Shown here: positions 49,461 through 59,080 of the stretch, piece by piece
Layout of the letters: each line of letters starts with the position of its first letter
Position numbering within the stretch: position 1 is the stretch's first letter
Assembly (NCBI RefSeq): GCF_004103755.1
Contig: NZ_CP035283.1
Coordinates: forward strand, 682,001-746,000
DNA length: 64,000 nt
Direction: 5' to 3'
Source: Caproiciproducens sp. NJN-50
Lineage (GTDB): Bacteria > Bacillota > Clostridia > Oscillospirales > Acutalibacteraceae
Position numbers and translations under genes: made by a program
The notes under the pieces: model-generated
Databases searched by the model: none
Seen by the model: the letters and a program-made list of their open reading frames with translations, nothing else
Told to the model about the DNA's origin: nothing

Positions 49461-50474
49461 ATGAAAAAGAAACTTTTCGTAAGATTAGCATCTGTATTGT
49501 GCGTTTCAACTTTGTTGCTGACGGCCTGCTCAGCGGGCAATTCCTCCGGCGGAAAATCCAGCGGAGCGGGTGCGCAGAGCGCCTCTTCAGCCGTGGATTA
49601 CCCGACGAAACCCATCGAACTGGTCGTTCCGTACGCAGCCGGCGGGAATGTCGATCTTTCCTGCCGCATCCTTGCCTCCGAGGTTGGAAAGGAGCTGGGA
49701 CAGTCCATAACGGTAATGAACAAAGAGGGCGGAGGAGCCGTGATCGGCCAGACCTACGTCATTAATTCAAAAGCGGACGGCTATACCCTGCTGGCGCAAA
49801 CATCCGCGTATGTTTCCAATATTATCAGCGGCGACGCTTCTTTTAAAATGGACGCCATCAAGCCGATCTGCATGTACTGCTTCGACCCGGAGCTGGTGGT
49901 CTGTTCCGCCTCATCGGATATCAAGACCGTTGAAGATCTGATTTCCAAAGGGAAAAAAGAAACGCTGCTGAACTCCACTCCGGGTGCGGGAACGTCCCAC
50001 CATATCGCCAGCATTCTGTTTTCACAGAAGACGGGTGCCCAGTTTAAATATATGCACACGAACGGTTCCGCCGAGCAGACGGTTCAACTGGCCGGCGGGC
50101 ACGCCGAGGTAGGGATGACTACATATGCCGGAGCCCAGTCGCTGATCAAAGACGGGAAAATCCGGGTCCTGGCGGCCTGCGCCGACGAAAGAATCTCCGA
50201 TTTGCCTGACGTCCCCACCCTGAAAGAAAAGGGAATTGATTTCACGTACGGGGCCTATCGGGGAATCGGCGTTCCGGCGGATACTCCCGACGGCGTCGTC
50301 AAGATTTTGCAGGACGCTTTTCAGAAGGCAATGGAATCCGATACGGTAAAACAGCAGTTCGTGAATTCCGGGTTCCCGATCACTTATAAAAACAGCCAGG
50401 AGTTCGAAACATACATGGAAGACGACTATAAAAGCCTTGAGTCCATCAAAGACCTGATTACGACCGGCAAATAG
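49461..50474 (+). CDS. TTT transporter substrate-binding lipoprotein (TctC/Bug-like)
   Basis: A 337-residue receptor. The signal peptide begins MKKKLFVRLASVLCVSTLLL and ends in lipobox LTAC, followed by a Ser/Gly linker. It is a classic Bug protein: DYPTKPIELVVPYAAGGNVDLSCRI at about 47-71, NKEGGGAVIGQTYV, and a C-terminal TPDGVVKILQDAFQKAM segment. ATG 49461 is used with GAGAGG about ten bases upstream; the frame is open to TTG 49443. It heads a seven-gene run of TTT, MmgE/PrpD, lyase, fumarase and malic enzyme genes. Its ligand is probably the di- or tricarboxylate degraded by these enzymes. Confidence 0.93.
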   Translation: MKKKLFVRLASVLCVSTLLLTACSAGNSSGGKSSGAGAQSASSAVDYPTKPIELVVPYAAGGNVDLSCRILASEVGKELGQSITVMNKEGGGAVIGQTYVINSKADGYTLLAQTSAYVSNIISGDASFKMDAIKPICMYCFDPELVVCSASSDIKTVEDLISKGKKETLLNSTPGAGTSHHIASILFSQKTGAQFKYMHTNGSAEQTVQLAGGHAEVGMTTYAGAQSLIKDGKIRVLAACADERISDLPDVPTLKEKGIDFTYGAYRGIGVPADTPDGVVKILQDAFQKAMESDTVKQQFVNSGFPITYKNSQEFETYMEDDYKSLESIKDLITTGK

Positions 50475-50492
50475 GCGGGGGGAAAATCGCTC

Positions 50493-50972
50493 ATGAAAAT
50501 GAAATTGCTCCTGAAAAAGAAAGATTCCGTTTTAGGCCTTTTCTGCGTCCTGCTCGGCATCATTGTTTTTGCCGGGTCGTTATCCCTGTCGTCGGGCGCG
50601 GCTTTTTTTCCAAAGATTACAGCGGCTGTCATCGCCGTTCTTGGGGTGCTGATTTTTGCCGACGCCCTCAAAGAGGGGGAAGTGCAGCCCGCCGCGGCTG
50701 AGGCGAAAGTTCCCGGCGTGAAGGAGGAAAAGAAGGCGGCCGCCCCCGAATACAAAAAGGTCGCCCTGATTCTTGGGTTGCTGTTCGCGTACTGTGCGGC
50801 GCTGCAATGGGTCGGTTATATCATTCCCACCATCCTGTTTGTCCTTGCGTGCTCTTTTACCCTGAACTACAGGAAAGTCAAAGTCATTCTCATTGCCGCC
50901 GCCTGCTTGAGCATCGGGCTTTACTTCATGTTTTCGATGGGGTTCAACGTCAGATTTCCCGGACTGTTTTAG
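50493..50972 (+). CDS. TTT transporter small membrane subunit (TctB-like)
   Basis: A 159-residue membrane protein with four hydrophobic segments (about 13-32, 36-50, 88-106, 110-150) and a charged Ala/Glu/Lys cytoplasmic loop between the second and third. This is the TctB build. It lies 18 bases after the binding-protein gene and 18 bases before tctA. Unlike the other two TTT operons, no hairpin separates receptor and membrane genes. Confidence 0.85.
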   Translation: MKMKLLLKKKDSVLGLFCVLLGIIVFAGSLSLSSGAAFFPKITAAVIAVLGVLIFADALKEGEVQPAAAEAKVPGVKEEKKAAAPEYKKVALILGLLFAYCAALQWVGYIIPTILFVLACSFTLNYRKVKVILIAAACLSIGLYFMFSMGFNVRFPGLF

Positions 50973-50990
50973 GAAGGGAGGAACGTAAAT

Positions 50991-52490
50991 TTGATCCAGA
51001 ATATTTTACAGGGATTTGCAGGACTTCTTGATGTCAACCTGATTCTTATGCTCCTTTTAGGAACTCTTTTCGGACTGATTATCGGCGCATTGCCCGGATT
51101 GACCGGAAATATGGCAATTGCTTTGATGGTGCCGATCACCTTTGTCATGGAACCGGCGGCGGGGCTCGCGCTTCTCGCAGCGATCTACTGTTCCTCGATC
51201 TACGGCGGCTCCATCTCCGCGATTCTTCTGAATATACCCGGGACGGTATCCTCTTTCTGCACGACCTTCGACGGGTACCCGATGGCGAAAAAAGGAAGGG
51301 CGGGAGAGGCCCTTGGCATCTCCACCCTCAGCTCCGCGTTCGGCGGCCTTTTCAGCACGCTGGTGCTGATGTTCTTTACGCCTTTCCTCGCAGAGCAGGC
51401 GCTGAAATTCGGGCCGGGAGAATATTTCGCCGTGGCCGTCCTCGGCCTTTCCTGCATCGCCGGGCTGGGGGATTCACCCAAGAAGGGCCTGCTGTCCGGC
51501 GCGCTGGGGCTGCTGCTGGGAATGATCGGCATGGATCCCCAGAGCGGGCGCCCGAGGTTCACATTCGGTTCGGTCGAGCTGATGAACGGCATCGGGCTGG
51601 TCCCCTCCCTGATCGGAATCTTCGGGGTCGTCGCCGTCCTGAAGACGGCGGAGCGGGCGAGCCGCATTTCCAAGGTGGGAGCCATGCCGGAAGTCGGCTC
51701 CGTATGGATCGGATGGAAGAGCTGCAAAAGGCTTCTTCCCACATGGCTTCGCGGTTCCGTCCTGGGCACGATCGTGGGGATCATTCCGGGAACCGGGACC
51801 AATGTCGCGACTTTTATGTCTTACGACCTTGAGAAAAAGCTTTCGAAACACAGCGAAGAGTTCGGGCACGGCGCGCCGGAGGGCGTCGCCGCACCGGAAT
51901 CCTCCAACAACGCGGTGACAGGAGGCTCGATGGTGCCTCTGATCGCGCTTGGCATACCCGGGAACGCAACGTCGGCTCTGTTCCTCGGAGCCATTATGAT
52001 CCACGGCTTTCAGACGGGACCGGTTTTTATGTCGGAACACCCGGACGTGGTGTATTCTTTGTTCGCGGCGTTTTTTGTCGCCAATCTCATCATGGTGCCG
52101 CTTGGGCTTCTCGTGATGCGGTGGATGAAAAAGATTCTCTCCGTGCCGGAAAATCTTCTGGGAGGAATTATTCTGGTTTTCTGCGCGACCGGGGTCTATT
52201 CTCTGCGCGGCGACGCGTTCGATGTTCTGGTCATGATCGTTTTCGGTATGATCGGCTATGCTTTCTACAAATTCAAGATTCCGACCGCGCCGCTGATCGT
52301 TGCGCTGGTGCTGGAATCCATGACGGAAAGCAGCCTCCGGCAGGCCCTTGTCGCCAGCGACGGCTCCTGCGATTTTATGTGGACCAGCCCGCTGACCTGT
52401 GTCATTCTGATTGTGTCCCTGCTCAGTCTGTTCAGCCCGCTGATCATGAAGGCCTTCCGCTTCGCCGGGCGCAAAAAGGCAGGTGCGTGA
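50991..52490 (+). CDS. TTT transporter large permease subunit (TctA-like)
   Basis: A 499-residue polytopic membrane protein. TctA signatures: GALPGLTGNMAIALMVPITF at about residue 30, the segment from LLNIPGTVSSFCTTFDGYP to MAKKGRAGEALG at about 80-110, and GIIPGTGTNVATFMSYDLEK at about 260. TTG 50991 lies nine bases after AGGAAGGGAGG. It completes the third TTT system in the window and leads directly into the MmgE/PrpD gene, whose start overlaps or nearly abuts its stop. Confidence 0.94.
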   Translation: MIQNILQGFAGLLDVNLILMLLLGTLFGLIIGALPGLTGNMAIALMVPITFVMEPAAGLALLAAIYCSSIYGGSISAILLNIPGTVSSFCTTFDGYPMAKKGRAGEALGISTLSSAFGGLFSTLVLMFFTPFLAEQALKFGPGEYFAVAVLGLSCIAGLGDSPKKGLLSGALGLLLGMIGMDPQSGRPRFTFGSVELMNGIGLVPSLIGIFGVVAVLKTAERASRISKVGAMPEVGSVWIGWKSCKRLLPTWLRGSVLGTIVGIIPGTGTNVATFMSYDLEKKLSKHSEEFGHGAPEGVAAPESSNNAVTGGSMVPLIALGIPGNATSALFLGAIMIHGFQTGPVFMSEHPDVVYSLFAAFFVANLIMVPLGLLVMRWMKKILSVPENLLGGIILVFCATGVYSLRGDAFDVLVMIVFGMIGYAFYKFKIPTAPLIVALVLESMTESSLRQALVASDGSCDFMWTSPLTCVILIVSLLSLFSPLIMKAFRFAGRKKAGA

Positions 52491-52497
52491 AAAAAGA

Positions 52498-53841
52498 ATG
52501 GGATATACTTACGAACTGTGCCGCTTTCTCTGCGGCCTGACTTCTGAAGCCGTTACGGATACCGTCCGGAACGATGTGGGAATGAAAACCCTGGACTGGC
52601 TGGGATGCGCCGTCGGCGCGCTGCGTTTGCCGGCCGCCCGCTCTTTGATGGAAGTCCTTTCAGACGTCGCCGGCGAAAAAGGATGCACCGCCGTCGGGCT
52701 CGGCGGGAAAGTGCCCGCGCCGTACGCGGCCTTTTCCAATGGGGCAGTCGGGCATGCGCTGGAGTACGACGATGTCAACAAGGTTTCCATCACCCATCCG
52801 GGCGCGGTTGTGATTCCGGCGGCTTTTGCCGCGGCGGAGAAATATGACCGCACCTATGAGGAATATGTCCTGGCCGTCGTTTCCGGATACGAGGCGATGA
52901 TCCGCCTGGGGGCTTCCCTGAATCCCTCCCACTATGAATACTGGCACACCACCGGCACCTGCGGCGCGTTCGCGGCGGCCGCGGCGGCGGGGAAGCTTTT
53001 GAACCTTGACACGGAGGGGATGCAGAGGGCGTTCGGCATCGCGGCGACGATGGCGTCCGGGCTGGTTGCGGTCTTTGGAACGGACGCCAAGATTGTCAAT
53101 GTCGGCAACGCCGCCCAGAACGGGCTGACCGCCGCCGAACTGGCCTCAAAGGGATTCACTGCCCCGACCGACGTGTTCGAGCGGAAAAAGGGATATGCTC
53201 AGGCGGCTTCCGGACCCGCTTCCGTTTCGTTCCGCGGCGGGGCCCTTGGGAAAAAGCTGATGATCGAGGACAGCTATTACAAAATTCATGCCTCCTGCGG
53301 GCATACGCATTCCGCCTTGGACGCCCTGTTCTCGCTGATGAAAACTTCGGATTTCAAGGCGGAGGACGTTCAGAAAATTGAGATCAGGGCGTATCGGAAG
53401 GCGGTCGAACTGACGGGGGAGTTTCGCAATGCCTCCGAAACGGAAGCGAAGTTTTCCATGCCCTACTGCATCGCGGCGGGGCTCCTGAGGGGAAAGGTCA
53501 CTTTGGAAGAGTTTTCGCCGGAGCTTCTTCACTCCCCGGAAGTCGAATCCCTGCGGAAAAAAATCATTGTCCGGGAAGACTCGGACTATACCCGCCTGTA
53601 TCCTGAAAAAAGAAAAGAATCCGTCAGGATTCTGCTTCCCGGACGGACTCTGTATCAGGAGGTCGACCTGCCGGACGGCAAGCCGACCCGGGAATTTCTG
53701 GTCAAAAAATTCAGGTCTCTGGCAGAGAGAAATCTCAGTGAAAAAAAAGCGGAAAATATTTTGCACTCCGTATGGTCCATGACGCCGGAAACCCCCGTCG
53801 GGGAACTTGGCGAAGCGATTACGGAAAACTGCGCGATTTAA
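52498..53841 (+). CDS. MmgE/PrpD-family protein, possible epimerase or dehydratase
   Basis: A 447-residue protein from ATG 52498 (GTG 52483, overlapping tctA, is an alternative). It has the all-helical N-terminal domain and the C-terminal lid of the family: GAVGHALEYDDVNKVSITHPG at about 82, HTTGTCGAFAAAAAAG at about 150, and YYKIHASCGHTHSALDALF at about 265 with conserved Cys and His. Family members include 2-methylcitrate dehydratase, cis-aconitate decarboxylase and iminodisuccinate epimerase. The following gene is a C-N-lyase-type enzyme that would release fumarate. The iminodisuccinate pair (epimerase plus lyase) is the closest known arrangement. No methylcitrate synthase or lyase gene is present, which argues against propionate metabolism. 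Confidence 0.85.
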   Translation: MGYTYELCRFLCGLTSEAVTDTVRNDVGMKTLDWLGCAVGALRLPAARSLMEVLSDVAGEKGCTAVGLGGKVPAPYAAFSNGAVGHALEYDDVNKVSITHPGAVVIPAAFAAAEKYDRTYEEYVLAVVSGYEAMIRLGASLNPSHYEYWHTTGTCGAFAAAAAAGKLLNLDTEGMQRAFGIAATMASGLVAVFGTDAKIVNVGNAAQNGLTAAELASKGFTAPTDVFERKKGYAQAASGPASVSFRGGALGKKLMIEDSYYKIHASCGHTHSALDALFSLMKTSDFKAEDVQKIEIRAYRKAVELTGEFRNASETEAKFSMPYCIAAGLLRGKVTLEEFSPELLHSPEVESLRKKIIVREDSDYTRLYPEKRKESVRILLPGRTLYQEVDLPDGKPTREFLVKKFRSLAERNLSEKKAENILHSVWSMTPETPVGELGEAITENCAI

Positions 53842-53859
53842 GAAAGGAGATCAAATATT

Positions 53860-55233
53860 ATGGCTTGCAATATGTTGGATTCTTTACTGTTCCGGAATGT
53901 TTTCAGCACACCGACCATGCGGAAGATCTTCGACGACAAGGCGATTCTGCAGAACTGGCTCGATATCGAGGCGGCTCTGGCGCAGACGCAGGCGGAGCTG
54001 GACATCATCCCGAAGGAGGCGGCGGAGGAAATCACGCGGAAAGCGAAAGTCGAGAATTTGAATATCAGCGAGATCGAAGAGGGGATCAATGCGATCGGGC
54101 ATTCGCTGGTTCCGACGCTTCGAAATCTGCAGAAGGTCTGCGACGGAAATTACGGGGAATATATTCATTTGGGCGCAACCACGCAGGACATCATCGACAC
54201 GGGTTTTATGATGGCAATCAAGCGCGGCTTTCAGGTGATTTATCAGGATCTTCGCGATGTGGAGGAAGCCGTTCTTCAGTTGACGGACCAATACGCGGAT
54301 ACCGTCATGGCGGGCAGGACCCACAGCCAGCAGGCGATCCCGATCACGTTCGGTTACAAGACGGCGGTCTGGGCCAGCGAGATCCGGCGCGACATCGAGC
54401 GAATGAAAGAGTGCCGCAAACGAGATTTTGTCGGAGAACTGGCCGGTGCCGTCGGAACCATGGCGGGGTTCGGGGACAGGGCGGTCGAAGTCAGCGACCG
54501 CACGATCTTAAGGCTGGGACTGGATATCCCTGAAATCGCGTGGCATTCAAGCCGGGACCGGATGGCGGAGATCGTCAGCGTCCTGGGGATGGTCAGCTGT
54601 ACGCTTGGCAAAATAGGAAACGAGGTCGCCAGCCTTCAGCAGACGGAAACCGCGGAACTGGCGGAAAAGTTCAAAAAGGGCGCGGTGGGCAGCAGCACCA
54701 TGCCGCATAAGCGGAACCCCGTGATTCCGGAAACATTACATACTCTTGCGAGGCTCGCAAAGTCCAGCATGTCGGCTTCTTTTGAATCCATGTTCTCCGA
54801 ACATGAGCGCGACGGAGCCCTTTGGAAAATTGAATGGAAATCGGTCAATGAGGTCGTCATCCTGACCGGCGCCATTGCGGCGAAAGCAAAAAAACTGCTT
54901 GGCAATCTGACTGTCGACCCCGAAAGGATGCGCCGGAATCTTGATCTTTTAAAGGGGCTGATGATGTCCGAACCGGTGATGCTGAAACTGGGCGAAAAGG
55001 TGGGCAAGCAAACCGCTCATGAAATCATTTATGAAATCTCGATGGACACGTTTGAAGAAAACGCCGACTTCTTCGATAAGCTGAAAGAGAATAAAATCGT
55101 TTCCGACAACATTTCGGGAAAGGAACTGAAAGAACTGCTGGACCCGACGGCGTATACCGGAAAGAGCTCTTATTTCGCCCATCGGGTTTCCGAAAACATC
55201 AAAAGGGCGCGGCTGAACGATGAGAGCGCCTGA
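53860..55233 (+). CDS. Aspartase/fumarase-superfamily lyase (PurB/CMLE/IDS-lyase-like)
   Basis: A 457-residue lyase releasing fumarate, or catalysing a muconate-type reaction, from a substituted succinate. The superfamily regions are present: YIHLGATTQDIIDTG at about 101, TVMAGRTHSQQAIPITFGYK with the general-acid/base His155, and the flexible catalytic loop GSSTMPHKRNPVIPE at about 279. The closest families are adenylosuccinate lyase and 3-carboxy-cis,cis-muconate cycloisomerase; iminodisuccinate and EDDS lyases share this fold. Purine genes are absent, and the neighbours are MmgE/PrpD, FumC and malic enzyme genes. A catabolic C-N lyase producing fumarate is therefore favoured over PurB. AAAGGAG precedes the ATG. 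Confidence 0.85.
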   Translation: MACNMLDSLLFRNVFSTPTMRKIFDDKAILQNWLDIEAALAQTQAELDIIPKEAAEEITRKAKVENLNISEIEEGINAIGHSLVPTLRNLQKVCDGNYGEYIHLGATTQDIIDTGFMMAIKRGFQVIYQDLRDVEEAVLQLTDQYADTVMAGRTHSQQAIPITFGYKTAVWASEIRRDIERMKECRKRDFVGELAGAVGTMAGFGDRAVEVSDRTILRLGLDIPEIAWHSSRDRMAEIVSVLGMVSCTLGKIGNEVASLQQTETAELAEKFKKGAVGSSTMPHKRNPVIPETLHTLARLAKSSMSASFESMFSEHERDGALWKIEWKSVNEVVILTGAIAAKAKKLLGNLTVDPERMRRNLDLLKGLMMSEPVMLKLGEKVGKQTAHEIIYEISMDTFEENADFFDKLKENKIVSDNISGKELKELLDPTAYTGKSSYFAHRVSENIKRARLNDESA

Positions 55234-55243
55234 GGGAACCGCG

Positions 55244-56617
55244 ATGAAATTCAGAATGGAACATGATACCCTGGGGGAAGTCCAGGTTCCCGGGGACTGC
55301 TACTGGGGGGCGCAGACGCAGCGCAGCTACAACAACTTTAAAATCGGATCGGAAAAAATGCCGGCCGAAATCATCCGGGCCTTTGCGGTGATGAAAAAAG
55401 CCGCCGCGGCAGCAAATGAAAAGCTCGGGATCCTGGATCCCAAGAGGGCGAAGACCATTCGCGATGTCTGCGACGAGATATTGGAGGGAAAATTGGACGA
55501 TCAGTTTCCTCTGGCGGTCTGGCAGACGGGAAGCGGCACGCAGTCGAACATGAATATCAACGAGGTCATCGCCAACCGGGGAAATGAAATTCTGGGTGAA
55601 AAGCTTCTTCACCCAAACGACCATGTCAACAAATCGCAGAGCTCGAACGACACGTTTCCCACGGCGATGCACATTTCCGCTTTGGTCAGCATTGAGGACC
55701 GGCTCCTCCCCGCGGTCAGGATGCTGGAGGAAACGTTCCATGACCTGTCGGTCCGGTATCAATCGGTCATCAAGACCGGGCGGACTCATCTGCAGGATGC
55801 GACCCCGCTTACTCTGGGGCAGGAAATCAGCGGATGGGAAGAAATGATGCGGAAGAACGGTCAAATGATTCATTCCGCCGCGGAAAACCTGAAGGAGCTT
55901 GCCTTGGGAGGAACGGCGGTCGGAACCGGGCTGAACGCGCCGAAGGAATTCGGGACTCTCGCAGCGGAGGAAATTTCCAGACTGACCGGAAAAGAATTCA
56001 TCTCCGCCCCCAATAAATTTCACTCTCTTACCAGCAAAGACGAACTCGTATTCACTCACGGAGCCTTAAAGGCGCTTGCGGCAAACCTGATGAAGATTGC
56101 GAACGATGTGCGGTGGCTTTCCAGCGGCCCGCGGTGCGGCATCGGAGAATTGACCATACCCGCCAATGAGCCCGGGAGTTCCATTATGCCGGGCAAAGTA
56201 AATCCGACTCAATGCGAAGCCCTTACCATGGTTTCAGTCCAGGTGATGGCAAACGATGTCGCCGTCGGAATGGCGGCCTCCCAGGGAAACTTTGAATTGA
56301 ATGTCTTTATGCCCGTCTGCATCTACAATTTTTTACAGTCGGTTGTCCTGCTGACCGATTCCATCCTCTCGTTCCGGGATCACTGCGCGGTGGGAATCCA
56401 GCCGAATCTTACAAAGATCAATGAAAACCTGGACCGCTCCCTCATGCTGGTCACCGCGCTGAGCCCGCACATCGGCTATGAGAATGCCGCCAAAATCGCG
56501 CAGACCGCACAGCGGGAGGGCACCACTTTAAAGCAGGCGGCAGTGGAACTGGAGATGCTTTCGGCTGACCGCTTTGATGAACTCGTCCGGCCGGAAAAAA
56601 TGGTGGCGCCCTTCTGA
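55244..56617 (+). CDS. fumC: Class II fumarate hydratase
   Basis: Hydration of fumarate to L-malate by an oxygen-stable, iron-free enzyme. The 457-residue protein has TGSGTQSNMNINEVIANR at about 98, VNKSQSSNDTFPTAMHI at about 130, TGRTHLQDATPLTLGQEI at about 180 (catalytic His) and the loop GSSIMPGKVNPTQCEALTM at about 310. ATG 55244 has GAGGGA upstream; the frame is open to 55220, inside the end of the lyase gene. It follows the lyase by ten bases and would consume the fumarate that the lyase makes, passing malate to malic enzyme. Confidence 0.96.
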   Translation: MKFRMEHDTLGEVQVPGDCYWGAQTQRSYNNFKIGSEKMPAEIIRAFAVMKKAAAAANEKLGILDPKRAKTIRDVCDEILEGKLDDQFPLAVWQTGSGTQSNMNINEVIANRGNEILGEKLLHPNDHVNKSQSSNDTFPTAMHISALVSIEDRLLPAVRMLEETFHDLSVRYQSVIKTGRTHLQDATPLTLGQEISGWEEMMRKNGQMIHSAAENLKELALGGTAVGTGLNAPKEFGTLAAEEISRLTGKEFISAPNKFHSLTSKDELVFTHGALKALAANLMKIANDVRWLSSGPRCGIGELTIPANEPGSSIMPGKVNPTQCEALTMVSVQVMANDVAVGMAASQGNFELNVFMPVCIYNFLQSVVLLTDSILSFRDHCAVGIQPNLTKINENLDRSLMLVTALSPHIGYENAAKIAQTAQREGTTLKQAAVELEMLSADRFDELVRPEKMVAPF

Positions 56618-56674
56618 AAAGGTCCGGCGGCGTGTTTTTTCTCGAATTTTATAGATGAACAGGGGGTCCTTTTT

Positions 56675-57850
56675 TTGGATTATGCGAAAGAATCGCTCAG
56701 GCTTCACGCTTTCTGGAAAGGCAAGTTGGAGGTCGTTTCGAAAGTCCCCGTCACCAACAGCCGGGAACTGGCGCTGGCCTATACTCCCGGCGTGGCACAG
56801 CCATGCCTTGAGATTCAAAAGGACATTGGCAAAAGCTTTGACCTGACGGGACGATGGAACACGATTGCCGTTGTGACCGACGGCTCCGCGGTCCTCGGGC
56901 TGGGGGACATCGGGCCGGAGGCGGGAATGCCCGTCATGGAGGGCAAATGCGTGCTGTTCAAAGCCTTTGGCGGCGTGGATGCCTTTCCGCTCTGCGTCAG
57001 GACCAAGGACGTGGATGAATTCGTCAATACCGTCTATCTGATCTCCGGCTCCTTCGGCGGCATCAACCTGGAGGACATCTCCGCGCCGCGCTGTTTCGAG
57101 ATCGAGCGCAAGCTGAAAGAGAAATGCGATATCCCGATTTTCCACGACGACCAGCACGGCACTGCGGTCATCACGCTGGCCGGGCTGACCAACGCGCTGA
57201 AAGTGGTGGGCAAGAAGAAGGAGAACGTGCGCATCGTCACCTCCGGCGCCGGCGCCGCGGCCGTTTCCATCGTCCGGCTGCTGCTGTCCGCCGGTTTCCG
57301 GGACATCACGATGTGCGACCGGTCCGGAGCGATTTACAAGGGCAGGGAAAAGGGAATGAACTGGATCAAGGAAGAGATGGCCGGAATCACCAATCCGGAC
57401 CGCAGGGCCGGCTCCCTGGCCGACATGCTGAAGGGGGCGGACGTATTCATCGGCGTGTCCGCCCCCGGCCTCGTCACTGCGGAAATGGTCAAAACCATGA
57501 ACCGGGACGCCGTCATCTTCGCCTGTGCCAACCCCACGCCGGAAATTTTCCCCGACGAGGCGAAAGCGGGCGGCGCGCGGGTCGTTTCGACCGGCCGCAG
57601 CGACTTCCCGAACCAGATCAACAACGTCCTTGCTTTCCCCGGCATTTTCCGGGGCGCGCTGGATGTCCGGGCTTCCGACATCAATGAAAAAATGAAGCTC
57701 GCGGCGGCGGATGCGCTGTCCGGGCTGGTTGGGGAGAAAGAGCTGAAAGCGGACTATATCATTCCTCAGGCGTTTGATCCGAGAGTGAAGGACGCGGTCT
57801 CAAGGGCGGTCGCAAAGGCCGCGAGGGAGTCCGGGGCGGCCGGAAGGTAG
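56675..57850 (+). CDS. NAD(P)-dependent malic enzyme (short bacterial form)
   Basis: Oxidative decarboxylation of malate to pyruvate. The 391-residue protein is the compact form without the phosphotransacetylase tail. Malic domain: ELALAYTPGVAQPCLEI with Tyr at about 35, LGDIGPEAGMPVMEGK and the metal site in PIFHDDQHGTA at about 152. NAD domain: TSGAGAAAVSIVRLLL at about 187 and ACANPTPEIFPDEA at about 290. TTG 56675 lies just behind AGGGGGTCC. It closes the run from TTT uptake through lyase and fumarase, turning the fumarate branch into pyruvate, NAD(P)H and CO2. The convergent LysR gene ends four bases further on. Confidence 0.95.
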   Translation: MDYAKESLRLHAFWKGKLEVVSKVPVTNSRELALAYTPGVAQPCLEIQKDIGKSFDLTGRWNTIAVVTDGSAVLGLGDIGPEAGMPVMEGKCVLFKAFGGVDAFPLCVRTKDVDEFVNTVYLISGSFGGINLEDISAPRCFEIERKLKEKCDIPIFHDDQHGTAVITLAGLTNALKVVGKKKENVRIVTSGAGAAAVSIVRLLLSAGFRDITMCDRSGAIYKGREKGMNWIKEEMAGITNPDRRAGSLADMLKGADVFIGVSAPGLVTAEMVKTMNRDAVIFACANPTPEIFPDEAKAGGARVVSTGRSDFPNQINNVLAFPGIFRGALDVRASDINEKMKLAAADALSGLVGEKELKADYIIPQAFDPRVKDAVSRAVAKAARESGAAGR

Positions 57851-57854
57851 CCGT

Positions 57855-58808
57855 TCATGCAGACGGTTCCATTTCGCCGAAGGAAGGCTTTGTCGGACCT
57901 TGAGTCTTTTGAGGAATCATTTTGATGAACTGATTCAGTGTCAGGCTTCTTCTGTTCTTTTTGTCGTAGACGATGGCGAAAGTCCGCACGGCCCTTTGCG
58001 AATTGATCGAATAGTAAACGGGCCGCTGGTCGTGCGGGCATAAGGACTCAATCGCAATCGGAAGAAAGCCGACCCCCATTCCCTGTGTAATCATCGCGTT
58101 AATTGCTTCGCAGCTTTGCGTTTCAAAGACGATGTTGGGGGAAAATCCGGCTTCCCGGCAGAGCTGCAGGCTTGCTTTTCGCATCCTCCGGCCCGGCTTA
58201 TACATAATGTACGGCTCGTCTTTAAAAAGGGCAAGGTCTATGGGCGGATTCTTTTTCCCGCCTTCGCCGGAGCCAAGACGGGTCGACCAGTGGCAAGGGG
58301 GAACGGCCAAAACGATTTTTTCTTTGAAAATAGGTACGAAAGATAAAGAGGGAACCGTCAGAGGCAGAGTCATAATACAAAGATCGAGTTTCCCCGCTTT
58401 CACCAGCTGCTCCAGTTCGTAGGTGTAATTTTCAATGACGCGGATATCAATGTCGGAATACTGCTTCTTAAATTCCGGAAGAATTTGCGAAAGGTAATAT
58501 TTTTCATAAAACGGCGATACGCCGATGGAAAGCTTCTGGTTTTTCAACTGATCCGTTTCCTGAACGTTTCTTTTCATTTGCTTTGTCAGTTCCAGTATTT
58601 TCTTTCCATCCCTGCAGAAAGTTTCCCCCGCGGGCGTCAAGGCAACCTGGTGATGGCTGCGCTGAAACAGGCAGGTGCCCAGCTCGTGTTCCAGGCGCTG
58701 AATCGATTGGCTGAGCGCCGGCTGACTGACGAATAGATTGTTGGCCGCCTGCGTGAAATTTTTTGTTTCAGCGACATTTAAGACGTATAGAATATCTCGA
58801 AATTCCAT
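57855..58808 (-). CDS. LysR-family transcriptional regulator
   Basis: A 317-residue LysR protein. The N-terminal helix-turn-helix has NFTQAANNLFVSQPALSQSIQRLEHELG, and the effector domain starts at about 90 (LSIGVSPFYEKYYLSQILPEF). The frame is open to 58934, but MEFRDILYVLNVAETKNF at ATG 58808 is the natural start and AAAGGAG is nine bases upstream. It is divergent from larA (59081) and convergent with the malic enzyme gene, so larA and the UxaA-type dehydratase are the likely targets. It is less similar to the other two catabolic LysR proteins than they are to each other. Confidence 0.9.
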   Translation of the reverse strand: MEFRDILYVLNVAETKNFTQAANNLFVSQPALSQSIQRLEHELGTCLFQRSHHQVALTPAGETFCRDGKKILELTKQMKRNVQETDQLKNQKLSIGVSPFYEKYYLSQILPEFKKQYSDIDIRVIENYTYELEQLVKAGKLDLCIMTLPLTVPSLSFVPIFKEKIVLAVPPCHWSTRLGSGEGGKKNPPIDLALFKDEPYIMYKPGRRMRKASLQLCREAGFSPNIVFETQSCEAINAMITQGMGVGFLPIAIESLCPHDQRPVYYSINSQRAVRTFAIVYDKKNRRSLTLNQFIKMIPQKTQGPTKPSFGEMEPSA

Positions 58809-59080
58809 ATGAAATTTCTCCTTTCCAATAAGCCGCAGCCGAAATCTCGATGAAAAAGAACTTTCATAAAAACGAATCGTTTTGCGAATTGCTTGGCGAA
58901 ATATTCGGTCATCATCAGGCGGGTAAAAATTCATCCGGTGATCAAAGCGAGTTTAATAAATTCTATCAGTGTTTAAAATTATTTATATTTTATAATGAAC
59001 CTCTTTTCGAATTCTGTCTAATATGAATCATTTTATATATTTTTAATTCCGTACTTTGATTCAAAGGTGGGATAATCATT

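Noticed and set aside
52498..53841. MmgE/PrpD protein as 2-methylcitrate dehydratase of a propionate pathway
   Set aside because: No methylcitrate synthase or methylisocitrate lyase gene is nearby; the lyase, fumarase and malic enzyme neighbours point to a different use.
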